From: Candidatus Nitrospira kreftii
GTDB taxonomy: Bacteria; Nitrospirota; Nitrospiria; Nitrospirales; Nitrospiraceae
NCBI GenBank assembly: GCA_014058405.1
Contig: CP047423.1
Location: 434,001 to 498,000 of the forward strand
Length of the DNA stretch: 64,000 nt
Reading direction: 5' to 3'
The notes below the pieces were generated by a model. That model saw nothing but the letters and a program-made list of their open reading frames with translations, had not been told where the DNA came from and did no database searches. Shown here piece after piece: positions 36,557-45,383 of the stretch (position 1 is the first letter of the stretch; the number at the start of each line of letters is the position of its first letter). A program made the position numbers and the translations under genes.

Positions 36557-37381
36557 ATGAGAGTTCTGAAAAAGTGTTGGAATTGGTTCTGGGGGCAGTC
36601 TGTCTTCAACAAGGTGGCGATTATCGGGCTGTTTGCCGCATTTGTCCCGTTCGTACTCCCTACGATTGTAGCCTGGTTCAGACCGACAATGATTCATGTC
36701 GGGGTGTCCTTCTACACGTATGAACGGGGTGTCCAGGCACAGGGCATGAACACGCTGTATTTCTTCGAACGACGGAATTTGGTGTCCGACTGCAGCATTC
36801 GCCGGGAGGAACAATCGGTCCCAAGCGGTCGAGCGAAGGCACCTGACCCGCAGAGCTGGGTCTTGATCAAGTTGTTGCTTGAAAATGTGTCCGATCGCGA
36901 CATCACGAGTCTTCGGGTCGGTGTGCGGTCTCCTGCGATCAATCAGACGACCCTCCTATTGACTGCCCCGAGAGTAGTCGCCACCGGAAACAAGGAAGCG
37001 CCGCCGGACGTGAAGCCCTTGTATGTCATCACGATCGAGAGGATGCCCGCAGAGAGCTCGGCGGTCGTCACCCTGAAGACACCGATTGACGACTACCTGC
37101 GGGACTTTATCTATATCAAACGGCGTCCTGTGACCATCCAAATTCCCTCCGTGTCGGCTGACCAATTCAGGGCGTATCCACCGATCGTTTCGCGCACGAA
37201 TGCGGTCAAAATGTTGAATCGAGAGGGAGTCTTACGGACTCAGGACGAGGGTTTCGCTGATGAAAAGCTCCTTGTGACGATGGTGTCGTCTGGGGAGTCG
37301 AAGAGGGAGGAAGCAGAGGCATTGTATCGAGCCCTCCCAAAGGCAAAGGCTTGTTCGGAGATAGAAGCGGGGGTGTGGTGA
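36557..37381 (+). CDS. Membrane-anchored hypothetical protein
   Basis: A 274-residue protein with one N-terminal transmembrane helix (KVAIIGLFAAFVPFVLPTIVAW). A largely beta-rich extracytoplasmic domain follows, containing WVLIKLLLENVSDRDITSLRVGV and MPAESSAVVTLKTP, which reads like an Ig- or CARDB-like fold. Its role is unknown. It is convergent with the HI0933-family gene, with 49 bases between. Confidence 0.65.
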   Translation: MRVLKKCWNWFWGQSVFNKVAIIGLFAAFVPFVLPTIVAWFRPTMIHVGVSFYTYERGVQAQGMNTLYFFERRNLVSDCSIRREEQSVPSGRAKAPDPQSWVLIKLLLENVSDRDITSLRVGVRSPAINQTTLLLTAPRVVATGNKEAPPDVKPLYVITIERMPAESSAVVTLKTPIDDYLRDFIYIKRRPVTIQIPSVSADQFRAYPPIVSRTNAVKMLNREGVLRTQDEGFADEKLLVTMVSSGESKREEAEALYRALPKAKACSEIEAGVW

Positions 37382-37430
37382 TTGTCGAATTGGAGAAATC
37401 GGAGCGATACGATGACAATCCAAGGAGGAC

Positions 37431-38756
37431 TCATGGGTTGCGCGATGCGATGTTCTCAGCGCGAAGACTGTGTGCGGCTGACTGTCCTGCCAGCCACCCT
37501 GTCGTCCAAGCCCATTGAAAATTGAACCCACCGATTTGCCCATCACAATCGAGCATCTCTCCGGTCAGATACAGGCCCGGAACCACCTTCGATTCCATGG
37601 TGCGGTAATCGATTTCATCCAACGGCACGCCGCCGGCAGTGACTTCAGCGAAGTTCCATCCTCGATCTCGTTCAACAGGAAATCGAAACTTGGTGAGTGC
37701 GTCGAGTAATCGATTCCGATCAATGCGCGAGACCTGAGCGATGGCCTTCTGCGGGGCATACGAACAATACAGACAGAGGGCATGGGCAAATCGTTCGGGG
37801 ACCAGCAGCGCCAGTGTTCTTACCAGGGAACGTTTTGGGTGCTCGGTGGTTTGGACGGTCAACCAAGCTTTTAATTCGTCAGGTGTGCAACTTGGCGTGA
37901 AGTTGCCATAGAGATCCGCTTGTGCGCCTCGATTCGTCGCCAAAGTCCAGAAACGGCTGGCGTCCATAACCACCGGACCGCTGATCCCAAAGTGGGTCCA
38001 GAGGAGACTCCCTGTCCGTCGATCAGCTTCTCGGCCCTCCACCACGGTCGTCAATCGCACCTCATGCGAGAGGCCTGAGAGCGTTGCATGAAACATCGAT
38101 TGCTCCAGGACAAGTGGGACCAATGCCGGTACGGTCGGCGTCACGCGATGGCCGAGAGCATGAACCAGCCGGTATCCGAATCCATCACTTCCGGTTCTTG
38201 GTAACGACTGTCCCCCGGTAGCAAGAATAACGCGAGCGGCGTGGATCGAGCCATGGGTGTGATGCACTCGGTATCCTGATCCTGACCGTGAGATCTCGAG
38301 CACACGATGATCCGGGCAGATCGTGACCCCGACGTGTTGGGCACGGCTGAGTAATCCGTTCAGTACCGTACGTGCCTTATCGGTTGTGGGAAACAGTTTA
38401 CCGGTTGGCTCACGCTTTAGGTCGATACCTAACGATGCAAACCAGGCGATTGTGCGGTCGACCGGGAACGCGGCCAGAACGTTTCGGATAATGTTTCGAT
38501 TCCCAAAGAAATCCTTTGGCGTGACGGCGTCATGGGTGACATTGCAACGCCCGCCGCCTGACACGAGAATCTTGGCTCCTATGTGCTTTGCCCCATCCAG
38601 TACGATCACTCGACCTGGTGCCTTCTCCTTTAACAATATGTCCGCAGCCGCGATGGCTGCCGTCAGTCCTGCTGCACCGCCTCCCACGACGGTCACGCTC
38701 ACTGCGTCGTCATTGAGACGTTTGGGTTGAGGTAGCAACTGATTGCTGGAGGCCAT
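37431..38756 (-). CDS. HI0933/BaiN-family FAD-dependent oxidoreductase
   Basis: A 441-residue flavoprotein. The N-terminal dinucleotide fold is VVGGGAAGLTAAIAAA. The family signature GGGRCNVTHD follows about 50 residues later. The FAD motif ATGGQSLPRTGSDG and the C-terminal LTGEMLDCDGQIGGFNFQWAW are diagnostic for the HI0933/YhiN group. Substrates in most bacteria are unknown; BaiN acts on bile acids only in gut clostridia, so no substrate is claimed here. It stands alone on the minus strand. Confidence 0.92.
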   Translation of the reverse strand: MASSNQLLPQPKRLNDDAVSVTVVGGGAAGLTAAIAAADILLKEKAPGRVIVLDGAKHIGAKILVSGGGRCNVTHDAVTPKDFFGNRNIIRNVLAAFPVDRTIAWFASLGIDLKREPTGKLFPTTDKARTVLNGLLSRAQHVGVTICPDHRVLEISRSGSGYRVHHTHGSIHAARVILATGGQSLPRTGSDGFGYRLVHALGHRVTPTVPALVPLVLEQSMFHATLSGLSHEVRLTTVVEGREADRRTGSLLWTHFGISGPVVMDASRFWTLATNRGAQADLYGNFTPSCTPDELKAWLTVQTTEHPKRSLVRTLALLVPERFAHALCLYCSYAPQKAIAQVSRIDRNRLLDALTKFRFPVERDRGWNFAEVTAGGVPLDEIDYRTMESKVVPGLYLTGEMLDCDGQIGGFNFQWAWTTGWLAGQSAAHSLRAENIASRNP

Positions 38757-38878
38757 AGGGGATCAGGGGTCAGGTGATGAGATGAGAAACATTAGATAGT
38801 TTTAACTGACTGTTAACACGAAGTTAATGTTGCGATGTTAAGTCATGGTTGTTCGCTAGTCTAAGCAGGAGGAACGCG

Positions 38879-39034
38879 ATGACCTGTCAAAAATGCAAGG
38901 GCTTGATGATCCAAGAACGCCAACCGGCAGTATCGTCCAGTACCATTGTCCTTCGCTGTCTCAATTGCGGTCTGCTCATCGACCCATTGATCGAGCAGAA
39001 TCGTAGCAACCATGTGCGGGCTAAGGCGGCTTAG
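38879..39034 (+). CDS. Small zinc-ribbon protein (paralogue of the element copy)
   Basis: A 51-residue protein starting MTCQKCKGLMIQERQ, with AGGAGG about 8 bases upstream of ATG 38879. Two CxxC pairs (CQKC and CLNC) form a zinc ribbon. The order of motifs matches the element-borne protein at 31282-31527, including DPLIEQNR/DPVIEQHR. The function is unknown. Confidence 0.7.
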   Translation: MTCQKCKGLMIQERQPAVSSSTIVLRCLNCGLLIDPLIEQNRSNHVRAKAA

Positions 39035-39109
39035 AAAACGAGCGGCTCATCGGTCCGACACATATGGGAAGATCGATCTGCTTGGATGGATTGGACGTCG
39101 CGTACGTGG

Positions 39110-39883
39110 TCAGATCGAAAACTCTGCCCACAAAAAAGTATGGTCTGAAGGTTCTTTCGCTCGCCGCGGCTCGACGTCCACATCCGCCTCGATACACTTT
39201 TCCGCGAGCGTTGCAGTCGCCATCATATGGTCGATGCGCCAGCCTTTGTTGGCTGCAAGTGAACTCGGGGCACGGTAGTCCCAGAACGTGTATTGCTGGC
39301 GTGTCGGGTACAACTTCACGAACACATCCTGAAATCCCCACGCGACCGTCTGTTCGTAAGCCTTGCGGGCTGCTTCATGATAACAAACATGCGTGAGATG
39401 TTTTTCTGGACTGTGAACGTCCATTGGTCTGGGCGCGACATTCATATCGCCGCACCAAATAGCCGGCGCCTGGGGAGAAAGATGTGTATCAAAATAACGG
39501 CGTAGCCGTTCGTACCAGGCAAGCTTGTAAGCATATTTGGGCGAATCGATCTCAAATCCTTGCGGCACGTAGGTGTTGACGATCGGAATTCCGTCGATGA
39601 CAACTCTGAGCAAGCGAGAGTCTTCCGGGTCTCCGCCATCATCGAATCCATACGAGATGGCTTCCGGTTTTTTTCGGCTGAGGATCGCTACCCCATTATA
39701 AGATTTCATCCCGCGAAAGGTCGTTTCGTATCCGCTGGGAGTCAGCGCGAGCAATGGGAACTCGCTATCCTGGACTTTCGTTTCTTGAAGGCACAGGACA
39801 TCCGGTTTGTGCCGATCAAGCCATTCGAGCACGATCGGCAAACGCTTCCGCAATGAATTGACGTTGAATGTGGCAATCTTCAT
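39110..39883 (-). CDS. xth: Exodeoxyribonuclease III
   Basis: The start at 39883 (MKIATFNVNSLRKR) is the family's normal N-terminus; the frame's upstream extension to 40078 is not. The metal-dependent AP endonuclease motifs are all present: CLQETKVQD, YNGVAILSRK, GDMNVAPRPMDVHSP, WRIDHMMAT and SDHTFLWAEF. The enzyme cuts DNA at abasic sites and trims 3' ends in base-excision repair. It follows oxyR on the same strand by about 90 bases, so peroxide-linked expression is plausible. Confidence 0.95.
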   Translation of the reverse strand: MKIATFNVNSLRKRLPIVLEWLDRHKPDVLCLQETKVQDSEFPLLALTPSGYETTFRGMKSYNGVAILSRKKPEAISYGFDDGGDPEDSRLLRVVIDGIPIVNTYVPQGFEIDSPKYAYKLAWYERLRRYFDTHLSPQAPAIWCGDMNVAPRPMDVHSPEKHLTHVCYHEAARKAYEQTVAWGFQDVFVKLYPTRQQYTFWDYRAPSSLAANKGWRIDHMMATATLAEKCIEADVDVEPRRAKEPSDHTFLWAEFSI

Positions 39884-39975
39884 TCCAAGCCTGCTCCGAT
39901 TGATGGGGCGCATCCTAACAAAAGCCATCCGAGGCAACAAGCGCCTGTACGAAACCTCGGGAGCTGTCCCGCGGA

Positions 39976-40890
39976 TCAGTGTGAGCCCGTCACCATACTC
40001 AGCCCCGGCACCTTCAACGCCTGAACGGCGTCCCGGATCACATCGATAACCTGTGGTCTGGTGAATCCACGGCGCCATGCGAGTCCGATGCGACGACTCG
40101 GCACTGGTTTCACCAGGTCGATGGCGATCAATCGCTTGTTTGCGTACTTCTTCGTGAGAGCACTAGATGGTAACACGGTGACGCCTAACCCCGACGCGAC
40201 CATCTGGCGAATCGTTTCGAGAGAATTTCCCTGTAGGCCTTCTGCATCGGATCGGCTCAGTTCCGGGCAGGAATTTAATACCTGCTGACGAAAGCAGTGC
40301 CCGGCATGAAGAAGCAACACCTTTTCGCCGTCCAGTTCTCGCGCATCGATCTGTTTCTTGTGCTCCCACCGATGTCCAACCGGTACCACCGCTTTGAACG
40401 GCTCGTCATAGAGGGCTTGAGTGAAAATGCCCAATTCTTCAAACGGCAAGGCCACCATGATTACATCCAATTTCCCGTTCTTCAGCATTGCGGTCAGATT
40501 GGCCGTTAAGCTTTCTTCGATTTGGAGGGGCATCGTCGGTGCGCGCTTGTGAAGAGTCGGGATCAGATCTGGCAGGATATAAGGTCCGACGGTGGCGATG
40601 ACCCCGAACCGCAGCAGCCCATTCAGTTGATCTTTACCTTGAACTGCGATGAGTTTGATCTGCTCCGCTTCTTCCAACACACGCTGCGCTTGATGGACGA
40701 TTCGCTCTCCGAGTGAAGTCAGTTCAATCCGGTTCTGGCGCCGTTCGAAAATCGCTGTACCCAACTCCTCCTCGAGCTTTTTGATCGCAAGGCTCAAGGC
40801 CGGTTGAGTCACAAGAGTCTTTTCCGCGGCGCGGCCAAAGTGCCGTTCCTGCGCCACTGCGACAATGTAGTGTAATTCGGTCAAGGTCAT
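39976..40890 (-). CDS. oxyR: OxyR-type LysR-family peroxide-response regulator
   Basis: A 304-residue LysR protein. The N-terminal HTH includes HFGRAAEKTLVTQPALSLAIK. The C-terminal domain has the redox pair of OxyR: GHCFRQQ, and nine residues later the second Cys in LNSCPEL, matching the Cys199/Cys208 spacing of E. coli OxyR. It also has the NSLETIRQMVASGLGVTVLP helix. Oxidation by peroxide forms the disulfide and activates target genes. Neighbours that may be targets are exonuclease III, the divergent repeat protein, Dps and cytochrome c peroxidase. Confidence 0.92.
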   Translation of the reverse strand: MTLTELHYIVAVAQERHFGRAAEKTLVTQPALSLAIKKLEEELGTAIFERRQNRIELTSLGERIVHQAQRVLEEAEQIKLIAVQGKDQLNGLLRFGVIATVGPYILPDLIPTLHKRAPTMPLQIEESLTANLTAMLKNGKLDVIMVALPFEELGIFTQALYDEPFKAVVPVGHRWEHKKQIDARELDGEKVLLLHAGHCFRQQVLNSCPELSRSDAEGLQGNSLETIRQMVASGLGVTVLPSSALTKKYANKRLIAIDLVKPVPSRRIGLAWRRGFTRPQVIDVIRDAVQALKVPGLSMVTGSH

Positions 40891-41026
40891 CGATCGGTTC
40901 GATCAATTAGTTATTCTTATTACTGCTCTATATATTATCAATTGGACTGATAGTCAAGGTCAGGTTACCTTGTATTTAAGCATATTGAAGACACCGTGGA
41001 GACTATCTAACCATAAGGAGGATGTC
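40891..41026. promoter_or_regulatory. Divergent oxyR / repeat-protein control region
   Basis: An AT-rich stretch (40899-40955) between two divergent genes is the likely site of OxyR autoregulation and of activation of the secreted repeat protein. ATCAATTA- and ATCAATTG-type half sites occur at about 40903 and 40937. An exact OxyR box was not identified. Confidence 0.4.
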
Positions 41027-41389
41027 ATGAGAGTGAAGAGCATGGTGACAGTTGGATTCTTGTCAATAGTGGTTGCAACTGGCGTCGCGAGTGCGCCTGA
41101 CGGCGCTGCTTCCGAAACTCAGCGAGTGAATTCCATTGAACGCATGGGGGCGGGCGGGTCTGCCTACTCCTCCAATCATGCTGATGGCATGGGTACTTGT
41201 TCTGTAACAGGAGTGAATGCCATTGAACGGATTGGACATGGCGGATCGACCTATTCGTTCAGCCGATCGAAGTCTGTCCATGCGGGTGATTGTCATACGA
41301 TGAGAGGGGAGGAGAAAAGGGCAAATGTCGTTGCGCGCATCGAGGCAGGGGGATCGACCTATTCCTCCGGCAGCACGATGAGTAACTGA
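41027..41389 (+). CDS. Secreted protein with three Gly/Ser repeats
   Basis: The start at 41027 has AAGGAGG 5 bases upstream. The first 30 residues form a signal peptide (SMVTVGFLSIVVATGVASA). The mature part of about 90 residues contains three imperfect repeats of the form [VN]-N-x-[IV]-x-R-[MI]-x-x-GGS-[AT]-YS: NSIERMGAGGSAYS, NAIERIGHGGSTYS and NVVARIEAGGSTYS. Two cysteines lie between repeats. It is divergent from oxyR and followed by a hairpin terminator, so it is a single-gene unit probably under OxyR control. The function is unknown. Confidence 0.7.
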   Translation: MRVKSMVTVGFLSIVVATGVASAPDGAASETQRVNSIERMGAGGSAYSSNHADGMGTCSVTGVNAIERIGHGGSTYSFSRSKSVHAGDCHTMRGEEKRANVVARIEAGGSTYSSGSTMSN

Positions 41390-41406
41390 TGACTTGGGAA
41401 GACACC

Positions 41407-41438
41407 GGACTGAAGAGGGCACGATCTCTCTTCAGTCC
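41407..41438 (+). terminator. Hairpin terminator after the repeat-protein gene
   Basis: GGACTGAAGAG (41407-41417) pairs with CTCTTCAGTCC (41428-41438), 11 bp perfect, 18 bases after the stop codon. The T-run is absent, so termination strength is uncertain. Confidence 0.6.
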
Positions 41439-41536
41439 GCCAAGAACCATCGTGACCTAGATCTGAGAAGGACGGAGATACCATGAGTGGAAATGGCCGA
41501 GCACGAGCAGTTGGCTCAGCGGCTCGCGCGCTGGAT

Positions 41537-41765
41537 CTTGTTTGCGGATCCGCATGCGCCATGGCAACATGGCACCAGCGAGAATACAAATTGCTTGCTG
41601 CGCCAGTCCTTGCCGAAGGGCACGAACTTGTCTAGTTACACCCAACGTGAGTTGAACGCCATCGCCTATCGGCTGAACACGCGCCGGGGAAATGTCTCGC
41701 GTCGACGCGGCCTTGGAAGCTTCGCGCAGTTGGGGCGTCTTTCACCCGTTGCACTTGGAACTTGA
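41537..41765 (+). pseudogene. IS30-family transposase remnant
   Basis: The translation contains FADPHAPWQHGTSENTN and LLRQSLPKGTNLSSYTQREL with LNAIAYRLNTR. This is the conserved C-terminal catalytic region of IS30-type DDE transposases, including the Glu of SENTN. The sequence upstream in this frame is unrelated and the end (after LNTR) is degenerate, so this is a short relic. No terminal inverted repeats are recognised. Confidence 0.75.
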
Positions 41766-41961
41766 AGCCGCCGTTTTAAAACGTCTAGTTTGCCAGCAAA
41801 CCGATGAGGTGGGTCTCCTCGGGCGCATAGAGAGAGTCTGAAGGATTGGGATATAGACCTACGCGCCCTGTAGATCAGCCTCGATGGTTGTTCGACAATT
41901 GAGTCAACAACACAAGTCATGATATGAGAGTCCCGGATGCCGGGCTTAAATGAGGGGAGAA

Positions 41962-42474
41962 ATGCCAAAAAATCAACCTCTGACAAGGGCGAGAGCTCAC
42001 AACGGTCCGCAGATCGATCTCGGGATCGAACCGGCTCAGCGGAAAGCGATTGCCGAGGGGCTATCCAAAATGCTGGCCGATACGTATACCCTTTATCTCA
42101 AGACGCATAACTTCCATTGGAACGTTACGGGGCCGATGTTTCAGACGCTCCACCTGATGTTCGAGCAGCAATACAACGAGCTGGCACTGGCGGTTGACCT
42201 AGTGGCGGAACGCATCCGGGCGCTGGGGCATCATGCGCCGGGGAGTTACGCCCAGTTTTCGAAGCTGTCGTCAATCGCTGAAGCCACGGGCGTGCCCAAG
42301 GCGGAAGATATGATTGGCCAGCTGGTTGAAGGGCAGGAAGCACTGGTACGAACGGCACGGAAAGTCTTTGTAACGGCCGAAAAGGCTTCCGATCAGGTAA
42401 CGATCGATCTCTTGACTCAGCGCATGCAGGTGCATGAGAAGACAGCGTGGATGCTCCGAAGCCTGCTGGAATAG
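41962..42474 (+). CDS. dps: Dps-family DNA-binding ferritin-like protein
   Basis: A roughly 170-residue four-helix ferritin-like protein. The ferroxidase/Dps signature is [18 protein letters not shown] followed by [19 protein letters not shown], with the conserved His, Asp and Glu. Dps stores iron and protects DNA from peroxide. The ATG at 41962 has AGGGGAG upstream; ATG 41950 is an alternative. It lies within the suspected OxyR-regulated group. Confidence 0.93.
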   Translation: MPKNQPLTRARAHNGPQIDLGIEPAQRKAIAEGLSKMLADTYTLYLKTHNFHWNVTGPMFQTLHLMFEQQYNELALAVDLVAERIRALGHHAPGSYAQFSKLSSIAEATGVPKAEDMIGQLVEGQEALVRTARKVFVTAEKASDQVTIDLLTQRMQVHEKTAWMLRSLLE

Positions 42475-42784
42475 GGAGCGCCATACCAAAGATTTGAGCC
42501 GGTCGATACGTCGATACATGGGTTGGTGAGACAACTCTTGCGATGAATGCCACTGTGCGAGAGTCTGCTAACCACCTCAAGAGGAACAGGCCCTCGACCC
42601 TGCGGTGTCAGCTAGCTCGAGTTAGCTGGTGTTTGTTTGTGGTCTGTCACGCTGACTCGTTGTCGGCGAGCTTCTTCAATTCTAGAATCGTGGAAGGGTC
42701 GTGGATCTAGTCGTTGATTCGCTATAATGATCGAATGCAGAATGGAATGATAGTTCGGTCAGTGCATAATGAAAGGAGCCCAGG
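42475..42784. other. Intergenic region between dps and the peroxidase gene
   Basis: About 310 bases with no supported gene. It presumably holds the promoter of the cytochrome c peroxidase gene; no box is strong enough to name. Confidence 0.4.
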
Positions 42785-43837
42785 ATGAAGAGGCAGAAGC
42801 TAATGGTTTCAATGTCTGCGCGGGTGTGTATGGTGTTGGGGCTGTTGTTGGGATCCGCCGTAGGCGAGGCACAAGCGGAGGAGTATACGCTCAAGATCCC
42901 TTTCGGTCTTGAAGAGACTGCTGTGGTCATTCCGGCAGATAATCCTCTGACGAAAGAAAAGGTCGAGTTAGGCCGGGTGATGTTCTTTGACAAGCGGCTG
43001 TCGCAGGACAATACGATCGCGTGCGCGAATTGCCACCTCGCAAAATTTGCGTTTACGGACGGCAAGCCGGTCTCTACGGGTATCCGAGGCCAGAAGGGCG
43101 GTCGCAGTGCGCCGGCATCCTTCAACCGGGTGTTCAGCAGTACCCAATTCTGGGACGGCCGGGCCCCGACATTGGAAGCTCAGTCGGTCGGTCCGTTTAC
43201 CAATCCAATCGAGCACGGCTTTGCGAACTACGATGTGATGAATGCGAAGATGATGAAAATCCCAGGCTATCGGAAACTCTTCAAGCAAGTTTTCGGGGAT
43301 GACACTATTACGACGGAAAGGGTGGGCATGGCCATCGCCAGTTTCCAACGTACCGTCCTCTCCGGCAACAGCCCGGCAGACCGGTTTGATCAGGGCGGAG
43401 AAGAAGGGGCCATTCCGGAAGCCGCTCAGAGGGGCCTCATTCTGTTCAGGGATAAGGGGCGCTGTACCAAGTGCCACTCGGGGTTCAATTTCACCGACGA
43501 AAAGTTTCACAACCTCGGCATCGGCTGGGACGACAATAAAGTGGATCTCGGTCGGTATATGGTAACCAGCAACGCCGAAGAAATCGGCGCGTTTAAGACC
43601 CCGACTTTGAGAGAGATTGCTCGAAGTGCCCCATATATGCACGATGGGCGCTTCAAGACCCTTCAAGAAGTCGTCGATTTCTACAACAAGGGCGGGGTTA
43701 AGAATCCACACCAGGACAATCTCATTATCCCGCTGGAGCTGACGGATGAAGAAAAGCATGATCTGGTGGAATTTCTTCATACGCTCAATGGCGAAGGCTG
43801 GCAACACGTCTCCGCGCCAAAGTCGTTTCCGAAGTAA
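42785..43837 (+). CDS. Di-haem cytochrome c peroxidase
   Basis: A 350-residue exported protein with a signal peptide (VCMVLGLLLGSAVGEAQA). It has two haem-binding motifs, CANCH near residue 79 and CTKCH near residue 228. The motifs FFDKRLSQDNTIACANCH, FKTPTLREIARSAPYMHDGRF and DEEKHDLVEFLHTL are typical of bacterial CcpA/MauG-type enzymes. It reduces periplasmic H2O2 using electrons from small cytochromes. AAGGAG lies 6 bases before the ATG. A strong bidirectional terminator follows. Confidence 0.94.
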   Translation: MKRQKLMVSMSARVCMVLGLLLGSAVGEAQAEEYTLKIPFGLEETAVVIPADNPLTKEKVELGRVMFFDKRLSQDNTIACANCHLAKFAFTDGKPVSTGIRGQKGGRSAPASFNRVFSSTQFWDGRAPTLEAQSVGPFTNPIEHGFANYDVMNAKMMKIPGYRKLFKQVFGDDTITTERVGMAIASFQRTVLSGNSPADRFDQGGEEGAIPEAAQRGLILFRDKGRCTKCHSGFNFTDEKFHNLGIGWDDNKVDLGRYMVTSNAEEIGAFKTPTLREIARSAPYMHDGRFKTLQEVVDFYNKGGVKNPHQDNLIIPLELTDEEKHDLVEFLHTLNGEGWQHVSAPKSFPK

Positions 43838-43866
43838 GTCGGCAAACGTCTAGTGCAAGTCGAAGC

Positions 43867-43904
43867 GAGGGCCTTCCGTCGACCATCGGTCGCGGAAGGC
43901 CCTC
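43867..43904. terminator. Bidirectional rho-independent terminator
   Basis: GAGGGCCTTCCG (43867-43878) and CGGAAGGCCCTC (43893-43904) form a perfect 12-bp stem followed by TTTCATTT. It sits between the convergent peroxidase and MscS genes. Confidence 0.85.
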
Positions 43905-43913
43905 TTTCATTTC

Positions 43914-44756
43914 TCAGGACGGCAAAGAGGGAGGGACGGATTGAGAAAGGTAGCGACGTAGAATAGCTTGCTCGATGCGCGAGCGTCCACGATCCGGAGC
44001 CGGAAATCGAAGCACGAGATGCATCTTGCCCGATTCCGGTAATTGAATCGTGATTCGTGGTTCAGGCGAAGGGGCTTCCAGAAGATTGGCCTGCTCGAGG
44101 AGCTTCATTTGCCGAACCGCTTCGCCCATGAACGGGGCGCATTCGTGCTTGGCCGCTTCCAGAAGGGCCCGTTCCGCTCGTTGCCAATCCTCCTCGCTCT
44201 TGAGTGGAACGGTCAATGTGTACAGCCCGTATTCCTGTTGAGGATTCTCTTTGACCAGGGGATTGGTGAACAACAAGCTATTTGGGAAAATCGTCACGCG
44301 TCCCGTGTACAGATGAGCAGATTGGCCAGGGCCGATCTCCAGTAACTTCGTTGCAAAGACATCGTAGTCCAATACCACACCGCGGTGGCCCGCGATTTGA
44401 ATTCGATCACCGACGGTGTAGACTTTTCCGCCGACGCGAAGCGCCGCGCCGCTCCAACACAGGATGAGCTCTTTCGTGGCTAAGACCAACGCGGCAGCCA
44501 ACGCAACGATCGAGACCGCGAAGGCCTGCAGCTCGTGTGCCCAGATGATTACCAGACCCAGGAGAAATGCGAAGACGACGGAGTTCCTCGTTGTGACCAC
44601 CCAACGACGCTTTGACTCCATTGAGAGGGTTGAATTGTTGGCCAACCCGCGTACGACGAGCGTTCTGACGATGAGGAGGACCAGCAGTAGGATGAGTGAC
44701 TTCACACCATCGAAGGCCACCGAGCTGTCGATTGAAAACCATCCGTCTGATGTCAC
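43914..44756 (-). CDS. MscS-family mechanosensitive channel
   Basis: A 280-residue membrane protein with three transmembrane segments (SLILLLVLLIVRTLVV, FAFLLGLVIIWAH, and the pore-lining type AFAVSIVALAAALVLATKELI). The MscS beta domain follows, with YTVGDRIQIAGHRGVVLDYDVFATKLLE and VTIFPNSLLFTNPLVKE. It would release solutes when membrane tension rises. It begins 9 bases after the upstream lipoprotein gene, so the two are co-transcribed. Confidence 0.88.
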   Translation of the reverse strand: MTSDGWFSIDSSVAFDGVKSLILLLVLLIVRTLVVRGLANNSTLSMESKRRWVVTTRNSVVFAFLLGLVIIWAHELQAFAVSIVALAAALVLATKELILCWSGAALRVGGKVYTVGDRIQIAGHRGVVLDYDVFATKLLEIGPGQSAHLYTGRVTIFPNSLLFTNPLVKENPQQEYGLYTLTVPLKSEEDWQRAERALLEAAKHECAPFMGEAVRQMKLLEQANLLEAPSPEPRITIQLPESGKMHLVLRFPAPDRGRSRIEQAILRRYLSQSVPPSLPS

Positions 44757-44765
44757 GGTCGTCTC

Positions 44766-45215
44766 TTATTTCGCTGTCAGCGTGTCGCGGGTACCCGGAA
44801 CGCATTCCTCTCGCTTCCATTGCTTGAGAACCTTCTCTTCGGAGAACGTCAACAGATATCGGTAGCAGTACAAGGTCGGTTTGGCCCCTCCCTCTGCTCC
44901 CCTGCCCATCAAGCTCGTGACTGAATTGGAGGCATCCGCGACAAAGGTGGGATTCCAAGTTGTCAGATCCTGTTCGCTGAGCGCAAACCGATAGGTCCAG
45001 AGGCTATCTCCGCCGAGGGCCGGGGTCTTGGCCGTATGGGGCGATCCCAGTCTCTCACGGACGTCCTCCTGCGTCAGTCGACCGACCCCTTTCTTGAGAT
45101 AGGTATCCCGCCAGGGGCCTCCACAGCCGGAGAAGCTGATTGCCAACGCGATGAGGAGTCCACCCGCTATAATGTGAAACAAATGATTACGAGAGCACGA
45201 AATCGAGGACGACAT
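44766..45215 (-). CDS. BamE/SmpA-like lipoprotein
   Basis: The start at 45215 gives a signal peptide (LFHIIAGGLLIALAISFSGC) with lipobox SFSGC. The mature domain has YLKKGVGRLTQEDVRERLGSP and DSLWTYRFAL, the pattern of the BamE/SmpA-OmlA fold. Cysteines occur near the end (LYCYRY, EECVPG). It is encoded just upstream of the MscS channel in one operon. Whether it serves the Bam complex or is a separate envelope protein cannot be told. Confidence 0.7.
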   Translation of the reverse strand: MSSSISCSRNHLFHIIAGGLLIALAISFSGCGGPWRDTYLKKGVGRLTQEDVRERLGSPHTAKTPALGGDSLWTYRFALSEQDLTTWNPTFVADASNSVTSLMGRGAEGGAKPTLYCYRYLLTFSEEKVLKQWKREECVPGTRDTLTAK

Positions 45216-45383
45216 TGTGTGGCATACGCTACACCGGACGACCGGTAAGTGCAACTCTGCGAGCCCTTCCGAACAATCCCTGTTCTGCTCAACAGGCCAG
45301 CACTCCAAGCGCCGGGGAGGGCATGCCGAGGCAGACTGGATTTAGCCACGCGTTTTCGGTACTTTACTTTACGAGGCAAAGAC

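Noticed and set aside
43914-45215. MscS and BamE-like pair as part of the TIR system
   Set aside because: They are separated by terminators and several unrelated genes and are common envelope genes.
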